This document shows, one piece after another, positions 1-5,209 of a DNA stretch of 10,066 nt; the stretch's first letter is position 1; each line of letters begins with the position of its first letter. Made by a program: the position numbers and the translations under genes. Location: positions 1 through 10,066 of the forward strand of contig JAEZKS010000254.1 in the NCBI GenBank assembly GCA_023436075.1, read 5' to 3'. Source of the stretch: Methanobacteriota archaeon. GTDB lineage: Archaea; Halobacteriota; Methanocellia; Methanocellales; Methanocellaceae. The notes below the pieces were generated by a model. It was not told where the DNA came from, ran no database searches, and saw only the letters and a list, made by a program, of their open reading frames with translations.

Positions 1-176
1 GTGCTACGATGTCGTGGCCGGGCTCGCACCCTCATCGTCCGATGGCGCGCCTTCGGCGGCGTTTTTCACACACGCCACCTCCGCACCCCTCGCACGCTGA
101 TGCGTGCTGCGGGCCTTCGGCCGAGAAAATCCCACAGCCGACGCGGGAGCAGCATCGGCGCTTGCATAGTCTTGCA

Positions 177-216
177 GGTTTCTCACGGTTTCAAACTGTT
201 TCACGTGGTTTCGGCA
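177..216 (-). repeat. Four 10-bp-phased GAAAC direct repeats
   Basis: On the plus strand GTTTC begins at 178, 188, 198 and 208, exactly one helical turn apart. On the transcribed strand this reads GAAAC(C/A) followed by four variable bases. The array straddles the stop codon and last codons of the cupin gene, so it lies in the 3' end of that transcript. It could be a phased protein-binding site in DNA or RNA, or chance. No matching regulator is recognisable. Confidence 0.5.
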
Positions 217-1319
217 GATGCAGGCGCCGGCTCTGTGGTTTCCTCCGCCTCGAACCCGTCGTCCAGCTTCGTCAGCTTGATCTTGATGTTGCAGCGGGGG
301 CAGACGGTGACGCAGCCTGAGAACGTGTTCGTGGTGACCGGCGTCCCCAGATCGCAGACCGGGCAGTTGTAGCCAAGGTTCTCGAATGTCTGCGATTCGA
401 CGGGGACGGGGCACTGTATGGCCACCGCTATCATATCGTAGTCTCCTGCCAGCAGGCCATAGGTCGCTCCTGCGGGGACGTAGAGGGCAGTGCCTGCGTC
501 GACTGACTGCTCCTCGTCGTCGAGGTACATGATGCCCTGGCCGCTTGCGACGTAAAGGATGGTGTCGCTATCCGGGTTCTTGTGCATGGGAAGCACCTGC
601 CATGGCTCGAAGGTGAAGGCGCTGAAGGCAATCCGGGCGACCTGGTCCTGCTCCTCCTTTCCTGATACAGCCTGTTCTCCTGACGCCTCCCAGACGGGTT
701 CCCAGGCCTGTTCTATCTCCATCCCGACGATTTCCTTGCCGTTCCCTCCCTTCACGGTCGTCTCTTCGCCTGCAGGACCAGCGGACATCGTTCCCTGAGC
801 TGCTGTCTCCTTCTCTGTTACGACGAAGGCGGGAGGACCGATCTCTGTCGCGATTAGCCTGTCTGCTTCTTTCTTTAGCCGGAGTCTTGCCTCGCAGCGG
901 GGGCACATCGTCTCGGCGTTGTCTGTCACGACCCTGGCGGGAACCGGCGTCTCCAGGTCGCATGCCGGACACCTGTACTCCTTCCCACGGATCATTTCAG
1001 TCTCGATCGGCAACGGTCCCCGGGAAGCGATGACGATCATGTCGTTGTCCCCGGCCAGCATCCCGTACCCTGCGCCGGCGGGCACATACACCGCTTCGCC
1101 GGGTTCCAGGCTGAAGCTGTCGTTGTCGATGAACATCATGCCCTCGCCATCGACGACCAGCAGCACGGAATCGCTGCCGGCATGCCGCTGCATGGACAAC
1201 GTCTGCCAGGCCTCGAGGTCGAGAATATTGAACGCTATACGGCCGGTCTTAAAAGGGCTCAGCCTGCCGGGCTCGCGGTCCGAGAACTCCTCGTCCCAGG
1301 TCACTTTCACAGTCTGCAT
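201..1319 (-). CDS. Duplicated cupin plus zinc-ribbon protein
   Basis: This protein of about 372 residues is a tandem repeat of one module: a cupin beta-barrel followed by a Cys4 zinc ribbon. Cupin 1 spans roughly residues 26-106, with ribbon cysteines C117, C120, C139 and C142. A polar linker (about 155-225) leads to cupin 2 (228-308) and cysteines C319, C322, C340 and C343. The cupins align without gaps over 81 residues with 39 identities by my count. Both contain YVPAGA followed by a YG two residues on. Canonical cupin metal ligands are incomplete: the HxH motif reads QRH in the first and HKN in the second, and the motif-2 histidine is tyrosine in both. I chose ATG 1319 because GGTGG lies five bases upstream. 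An in-frame ATG at 1340 would add seven residues but has no ribosome binding site. No signal peptide or membrane segment is visible, so it is probably cytoplasmic. Function is unknown; a regulatory or metal-sensing role is a guess. Confidence 0.85.
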   Translation of the reverse strand: MQTVKVTWDEEFSDREPGRLSPFKTGRIAFNILDLEAWQTLSMQRHAGSDSVLLVVDGEGMMFIDNDSFSLEPGEAVYVPAGAGYGMLAGDNDMIVIASRGPLPIETEMIRGKEYRCPACDLETPVPARVVTDNAETMCPRCEARLRLKKEADRLIATEIGPPAFVVTEKETAAQGTMSAGPAGEETTVKGGNGKEIVGMEIEQAWEPVWEASGEQAVSGKEEQDQVARIAFSAFTFEPWQVLPMHKNPDSDTILYVASGQGIMYLDDEEQSVDAGTALYVPAGATYGLLAGDYDMIAVAIQCPVPVESQTFENLGYNCPVCDLGTPVTTNTFSGCVTVCPRCNIKIKLTKLDDGFEAEETTEPAPASAETT

Positions 1320-1344
1320 CGAATCCACCAGTGATAGCATCGTC

Positions 1345-1375
1345 TTATATCATCATATGTGCCCGGCATTTTAAT
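1345..1375 (-). promoter_or_regulatory. Candidate TATA boxes of the cupin gene
   Basis: Two AT-rich boxes precede the gene on the minus strand: ATTAAAAT (1368-1375) and ATATAA (1345-1350). With an archaeal box-to-start spacing of about 27 bases, the first predicts initiation near 1345. That leaves a leader of roughly 26 bases containing GGTGG before ATG 1319. The second predicts initiation near 1321, an almost leaderless mRNA from the same ATG. The upstream ATG at 1340 is compatible only with the first box. Confidence 0.4.
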
Positions 1376-1422
1376 CACAGAGACGCGAGCGCCGGACCGA
1401 CATATCACCGGAAACCCGGAGT

Positions 1423-1479
1423 AAAAAGGGAAAAAAGGGCCGTGTTTCCCCATATTTATCACAGGCTGTCAGAGCCTGT
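1423..1479 (-). terminator. Dyad plus T-tracts downstream of the propeller gene
   Basis: A perfect 7-bp inverted repeat (ACAGGCT at 1461-1467 and AGCCTGT at 1473-1479, loop of 5) is followed on the minus strand by runs of six and five T (1431-1436 and 1423-1427) split by CCC. Archaeal RNA polymerase terminates at T-rich tracts, so this is a reasonable terminator between the propeller gene and the cupin gene. It lies about 105-160 bases beyond the propeller stop codon, which is long for a simple 3' UTR. Confidence 0.4.
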
Positions 1480-1520
1480 CACTGCGTCCCGGAAGGTGCC
1501 ATTCATGGATGGGAAGGGAT

Positions 1521-1564
1521 GCTGTCGATCTTGATAGACAGCGCACATCAGGGAGGGCGCTGTC
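1521..1564 (-). other. Competing inverted repeats in the propeller 3' UTR
   Basis: Three short segments share one sequence: GCTGTC (1521-1526), GACAGCGC (1537-1544) and GCGCTGTC (1557-1564). The middle one can pair perfectly with the right one (8 bp, loop 12) or with the left one (6 bp, loop 10), but not both. On the transcribed strand the 8-bp hairpin starts 20 bases after the propeller stop codon. No T-run follows directly, so it resembles a 3'-end stabilising hairpin more than a terminator. Confidence 0.45.
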
Positions 1565-1584
1565 CGGAGCGGGGGGAGGGGACA

Positions 1585-2865
1585 TCAGCGTCTGCGACGT
1601 GCCAGCAATAAGACGGCGATAGCCACGCCGGTGGGGACGATCAATGGGTTTAGCGGGGCCTGTGAAGACTCACTGGGCAGCGGCACGATCGTCGGCGTCT
1701 CGACTGGCGTCGCCGATGGATCGCCTGTCGGTGTCGGGGTCAGCGTCGGGTTCGGCGTGGTCAGAGTTATCTGTTTCGGCAGCTTTAGGGAATAGACGTT
1801 GCCGTTCAATGACACGAAGTACAGGTGATCGCGGGTCACCAGTGGCGTGGAATCGATGATTTCCGAGGTGCTGAACTGCCAGTATGGAAGGCCGCCGAGC
1901 TTTGCGTCGACCGCATAGATGTTGCCGTCCTCGGAGGCCACGTAAAGGATGCCGGAGCTGATGCCCCCGGTGCCGAAGCCCGGCGTGGCCGTGACCGGTC
2001 CGTCAGTCTGGAACTTCCAGGCGAGTTCCCCGGTCGTCATATTGATCACGTAGAGGTATCCGTCCTGCGATCCTGCGTAGATGTAACCAGGCTGGCATAG
2101 CGGCTGTGAGACGACAGCCCCGCCCATTTGGTATTTCCATATGACATTGCCGATCTTTGAGTCAATTGCGTACAGGGCACCGTCCTGGACTCCCACGTAT
2201 ACCGTGTTGCCATAGAGCGTCGGCGCGTATACCTGAGTGGTATTTGGATCGCCAAGCTGAGTGCTCCACCTGGCCTTTCCCGTCATTATGTCTACCGCGA
2301 ATAGGCGGCCTTTCTGAGATCCGAAGTATAGTGTGTTATCGCCGGCATCCAGCGCCTTACTGATAAAACCGCTGTTCGACGAATAGTTCCACTCCAGGCT
2401 CCGGCTATTCGTGTTTATCGCGTAGATTTCTCCGTTATCAGCGCCGAAAATCAGCAGGTTATTGTAGAGCAGAGGCGTGCAGTCGATATTTGCTTTCGCG
2501 TTGTATTGCCAGATGACGTCCCCTGTATTCCCGTCCACCATGTATAGTATGCCGCTACTCGTGCCGAAGTAGAGCGTCCGATCGATGATTTTCGGAGTCT
2601 CGGTGATGCTTCCGGTATAGTTCTTTTTCCACTGGGTCACAGAGTTCTCAGACCATAGCCCGTACATATGACCGTCATACGTCGATATGAACAAGAAGTT
2701 GTTGTTATAGAGCGGCGCTGACTGCACGACCGTCCCCAGCGGCTTCGTCCACTCCAGCGTCGGCTCCTCTGCGGCCCCGGACGACGCTAGCAGCGCGACT
2801 ATGGCAGCGATGCCTGCGGCGATAAAAACAACTGTACGTATTCCCGATAAGACAGAACCCATCAT
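1585..2865 (-). CDS. Secreted, anchored 8-bladed PQQ/WD-like propeller protein
   Basis: About 426 residues from ATG 2865. A hydrophobic signal segment (roughly residues 9-31, ending near ASSGA) is followed by eight beta-propeller repeats of about 40 residues. Each has a LYFGSxxGxLYAVD-like strand pair, with tryptophans near 39, 79, 119, 159, 200, 243, 283 and 329. This is the PQQ-like repeat pattern also seen in BamB-type propellers. Then come a Thr/Pro-rich spacer (about 365-400), a hydrophobic segment (406-422) and a final RRRR. This indicates a surface protein tethered to the membrane at its C-terminus. I chose the ATG doublet at 2860-2865 because AGGGGG lies just upstream and the result is a normal-length signal peptide. 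ATG 2898 would add 11 residues without a ribosome binding site. Real PQQ binding or dehydrogenase activity cannot be inferred; there is no enzymatic domain. The ligand is unknown, and a scaffolding or adhesion role is possible. Confidence 0.9.
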   Translation of the reverse strand: MMGSVLSGIRTVVFIAAGIAAIVALLASSGAAEEPTLEWTKPLGTVVQSAPLYNNNFLFISTYDGHMYGLWSENSVTQWKKNYTGSITETPKIIDRTLYFGTSSGILYMVDGNTGDVIWQYNAKANIDCTPLLYNNLLIFGADNGEIYAINTNSRSLEWNYSSNSGFISKALDAGDNTLYFGSQKGRLFAVDIMTGKARWSTQLGDPNTTQVYAPTLYGNTVYVGVQDGALYAIDSKIGNVIWKYQMGGAVVSQPLCQPGYIYAGSQDGYLYVINMTTGELAWKFQTDGPVTATPGFGTGGISSGILYVASEDGNIYAVDAKLGGLPYWQFSTSEIIDSTPLVTRDHLYFVSLNGNVYSLKLPKQITLTTPNPTLTPTPTGDPSATPVETPTIVPLPSESSQAPLNPLIVPTGVAIAVLLLARRRR

Positions 2866-2941
2866 TTGCCCCCTGAACATTAGCCATATATTTACCATGC
2901 TATAATAATCATTGTGCTCTCACGGAAAGAGACCACCGGAC

Positions 2942-2980
2942 GGCAAATATAATAAATTAGGTTTTATATAATTTTTTCCA
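2942..2980 (-). promoter_or_regulatory. BRE/TATA region of the propeller gene
   Basis: The minus strand carries GGAAAAAAT followed by TATATAAAAC (the TATA part is the complement of 2961-2970). This is a good purine-rich BRE plus TATA box, predicting initiation near 2940. A second AT-rich box (about 2944-2952) could serve a start near 2922. Either gives a leader long enough to hold the AGGGGG before the ATG doublet at 2860-2865. Confidence 0.55.
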
Positions 2981-3031
2981 GAGGAAATCAAGGGGTTAGA
3001 GGTTAGAGCATATCGGAAGACAGCAATGGAA

Positions 3032-3078
3032 AACGATTATATCGTTGTTTAATTATAATAATTTAAGATAACGTTATC
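3032..3078. other. AT-rich dyads after the GH15 gene
   Basis: Two perfect dyads lie in the gap between the GH15 stop and the propeller promoter: AACGAT-TAT-ATCGTT (3032-3046) and the 12-bp palindrome GATAACGTTATC (3067-3078). An almost pure A/T stretch separates them. On the minus strand this could form the GH15 transcript end. The palindrome could equally be a dimeric regulator site. The 208-base gap (2899-3106) contains no coding frame I can support. Confidence 0.35.
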
Positions 3079-3106
3079 GCTCTGTAGCCAGCTGCCAGAG
3101 CAGGCG

Positions 3107-5071
3107 TCATATGCAGGCAGGCCGCTGGCGGTCGAGCGCATCGAGGTACTCGATCACAGCCAGCATGAAGGTCGAGTGAGACCATGCCAGCGGCAGCACG
3201 GAGACAGGGCCGCCCCGGTCATCCACCTGCTCCGGCATGAGCCCACCGGACGCCGCGTGGGCGACCGGCCATCGCAGCAACGGCAAAGCCCGATCCAGCG
3301 CACCGGCGCGGATATGCCACTGGGCGAGCCAGAGCGTGCACAGCGGCCAGCTATTCATGTCACCCTGATACCGGTCCCCTGCGTAGCGGGCGACGCCTCC
3401 GTTGGGTCGGATCAGCGTCTCCTCTACGGCTCTCATGGTACCCCTGGCCATATCGCTGTCAGACGGCACGATATCGAAATAGGCTGGGGCAAAGAGCGAA
3501 GCGTCTACGGTCTCGTCGCCGACGCCGCGGAGAAATCGGCCGAGCTTCGGGTCGTACAGCTTTTCGATCATCCGATCCTTCAGCGCCCGCGCGGCCTCGC
3601 CCCATGCCAGCGAACTGGGAAGATCGCCGATCAGATCAGCCATCGCCGATGCGCCCGCAAGCCCGGCACATACGCAGGCGCATGAGTACGTGTAGACGCC
3701 CTTGCGTTCCTCCCAGAGGTCGAAGCTCGGCTTCGGCAGGCCGGTGTCCCGATCGATGAATCGAACCAGGAAATCAGCCGCAGGACGTATGAATGGCTCG
3801 TACAGGCAGGAAATCGCCATGATGTTCCTGTTCTCGAGCCAGTGGCGGTACATCGCATAGAGCGGCAGCCCGGTCTCGTCTATCTGGATCATGGGCAGAG
3901 GATGCCACGTGCTGCCGAGGTCGCCTGCCGGCGTATACTTGTGCCGGAAGAACCCCTTATGGTCGATGACCCGCGCAAGGAACTGGAAGGTGTTCCGGCA
4001 GAGGTCGCCGTACCCGGCCCTGTCCAGCGCGATGGCCACCCAGGCCGCATCACGCGGCCAGCAATACGTGTAATAGTCTGCGCCCTGCTGCTTGATCTGC
4101 GAGTCGCAAGACGCGATGATCGAGCCGCCAAGGTCGACATGGGCTACCACAGCCAGCAGGCTGCGGGTGAAGGCTTCCTGCATGTCGACGGGTAGCGCTT
4201 CGACAAGAGGGCTCAAAGCCTTAACAAGAGGGCCCGAGGCCTTAACAAGAGGGCCCGAGGCCCGGTCACGCGCAAGCGAGCCCCGGCTCCGGGCCCTGAT
4301 GCAGAACGAGTTCCAGTAATGGTCGCCCGAAGCGTAGACCATGTCAATGTCCTGCGCCTGGATCCAGTCATGGAGTTCCTTGGCGTGGCGGAAGTTCCGG
4401 CCCACGCAGGCCCAGAAATTCACTTTCGCTGTGCTGCACGGCGGCAACTCCGACAACGTCCATCCGATGGCAGAGTCGACGGTGCCATGGGCGACCGTAT
4501 TGCTTTCCAGCCATCCATCCTCCGCGTCCTTCCACGTGCCCAGCCTGTCGCCCCACCCGGCGATGCCGGCGCTGAACTGATCGAAGACGGGTTTCGAGCT
4601 CTGAATGATAAACCGGTCACGCTTGTAGTGGTTCATCATCTGGCCATCCCGGACTGCAGTATTCGCATAATTGTTCTCGAGAATGTGGTAGTTCTGGGCG
4701 GAAAAGAGACGGAACTGCCTGGGCATATCCGAGGTGTTCCTGACCGTGAAGGTCCGCAGGAACACGTCTTTCTCGTGGTGCACCATCTCCTCGACCGTCA
4801 CTGTAGCGCCGAAGGCCGGGTCCGAAAATACGGACTCGCCGATCATCGAAATCCTGCCGTCGGCCACCGTTCCCGCGGGCCTGCTATAGCCTTGCGTCTT
4901 CTCCCAGTCTTCCAGCCATGCGAACTTCCCTTCGCCGACATCGAACAGGCCGAGCCGGATATAGCCTCCGTGGTTCTCCATGCCTGCGTATGGATAGTAG
5001 AAGTCCCGGACGACGCCCTGCTCGTCCACGCAGACGAGCAGGGAGCCGTTGCCGTAAATCAGTGGTCTCAT
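3107..5071 (-). CDS. GH15 family alpha-glucosidase (glucoamylase/trehalase-like)
   Basis: A 654-residue glycoside hydrolase of family 15, which cleaves terminal alpha-glucosidic bonds with inversion and releases glucose. The N-terminal beta-sandwich starts with GNGSLLV (7-13) and RDFYYPYAGMENH (22-34), typical of prokaryotic members. The (alpha/alpha)6 domain carries WPRDA (338-342), QIDETGLPLYAM, the LWEER motif with the likely general acid at E454, and PEQVD with the likely base at E614, followed by WSHS. No signal peptide is seen, so it probably acts inside the cell on glycogen, maltodextrin or trehalose; family membership alone does not decide. I chose ATG 5071 over an upstream ATG at 5152 because homologous N-termini begin here and a TATA box sits about 30 bases upstream. 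Residues 271-291 are three tandem 7-residue repeats in the interdomain linker. No partner glycogen genes are in the window. Confidence 0.92.
   Translation of the reverse strand: MRPLIYGNGSLLVCVDEQGVVRDFYYPYAGMENHGGYIRLGLFDVGEGKFAWLEDWEKTQGYSRPAGTVADGRISMIGESVFSDPAFGATVTVEEMVHHEKDVFLRTFTVRNTSDMPRQFRLFSAQNYHILENNYANTAVRDGQMMNHYKRDRFIIQSSKPVFDQFSAGIAGWGDRLGTWKDAEDGWLESNTVAHGTVDSAIGWTLSELPPCSTAKVNFWACVGRNFRHAKELHDWIQAQDIDMVYASGDHYWNSFCIRARSRGSLARDRASGPLVKASGPLVKALSPLVEALPVDMQEAFTRSLLAVVAHVDLGGSIIASCDSQIKQQGADYYTYCWPRDAAWVAIALDRAGYGDLCRNTFQFLARVIDHKGFFRHKYTPAGDLGSTWHPLPMIQIDETGLPLYAMYRHWLENRNIMAISCLYEPFIRPAADFLVRFIDRDTGLPKPSFDLWEERKGVYTYSCACVCAGLAGASAMADLIGDLPSSLAWGEAARALKDRMIEKLYDPKLGRFLRGVGDETVDASLFAPAYFDIVPSDSDMARGTMRAVEETLIRPNGGVARYAGDRYQGDMNSWPLCTLWLAQWHIRAGALDRALPLLRWPVAHAASGGLMPEQVDDRGGPVSVLPLAWSHSTFMLAVIEYLDALDRQRPACI
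4199..4261 (-). repeat. In-frame 21-bp tandem repeat in GH15 linker
   Basis: Two identical 21-bp units (4220-4240 and 4241-4261) are preceded on the plus strand by a diverged third (4199-4219, 15 of 21 bases matching). On the coding strand they encode ASGPLVK, ASGPLVK and ALSPLVE. The repeat length is a multiple of three, so the frame is kept. It sits between the beta-sandwich and the catalytic barrel, where length changes are likely tolerated. Confidence 0.9.
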
Positions 5072-5098
5072 CGTCGCAGAAAAATGAACGAGCCGGCG

Positions 5099-5106
5099 AT
5101 TTAAAT
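5099..5106 (-). promoter_or_regulatory. TATA box of the GH15 gene
   Basis: The minus strand reads CACAAAC (BRE-like) followed by ATTTAAAT, centred about 31 bases before ATG 5071. A standard archaeal spacing places initiation near 5076, giving a leader of only about five bases. No Shine-Dalgarno sequence precedes this ATG, which agrees with a near-leaderless mRNA. Confidence 0.55.
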
Positions 5107-5148
5107 GTTTGTGGCATACACAATGGTCACGCAAGTGAAACGATGCCT

Positions 5149-5158
5149 GCAACGTTGC
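5149..5158. promoter_or_regulatory. GCAACGTTGC palindrome upstream of GH15 promoter
   Basis: A perfect 10-bp palindrome lies about 45 bases upstream of the GH15 TATA box. It shares the AACGTT core with the 12-bp palindrome after the GH15 stop codon (3067-3078). It could be an activator or repressor half of a dimeric site, but short palindromes also arise by chance. Confidence 0.25.
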
Positions 5159-5187
5159 CCGGCATTGAAATAATGCGGCAGTCCTAC

Positions 5188-5202
5188 GATGCCCATGGCA
5201 TC
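5188..5202 (-). terminator. Small hairpin after the VSD-CorA gene
   Basis: GATGCC and GGCATC form a 6-bp stem with a 3-base loop, starting about seven bases after the TAG stop of the CorA fusion gene. No strong T-run follows on the minus strand, only ATTATTTC about 15 bases further. It may mark the transcript end. Confidence 0.25.
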
Positions 5203-5209
5203 CGTTGTG

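Noticed and set aside
48..66. CGCC-TTC-GGCG hairpin followed by TTTTT on the plus strand, resembling a bacterial terminator
   Set aside because: No plus-strand gene is visible to end there, the stem is only 4 bp, and archaea do not use hairpin-dependent terminators in this way.
178..212. GTTTC repeats as a CRISPR remnant
   Set aside because: The unit is 5-6 bp with 4-5 bp between copies, far too short for CRISPR repeats and spacers.
1..372. Possible genes at the left edge (plus-strand frames from 1 and 9, minus-strand frame 4-414)
   Set aside because: The products are low-complexity Arg/Ser/Pro sequences, and they overlap the well-supported cupin gene. Positions 1-176 show only GC-rich sequence.
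1349..1362. ATGATGA on the minus strand as the C box of a C/D guide RNA
   Set aside because: No CTGA D box with proper spacing or terminal stem follows. The motif overlaps the likely cupin promoter.
2994..3007. GGTTAGA tandem doublet resembling a telomere-like repeat
   Set aside because: There are only two 7-bp copies in AT-rich intergenic DNA. This is easily chance, with no replication or end function implied.
4319..5104. Plus-strand frame of 261 codons
   Set aside because: It is antisense to the conserved N-terminal domain of the GH15 protein, with no family features or ribosome binding site.
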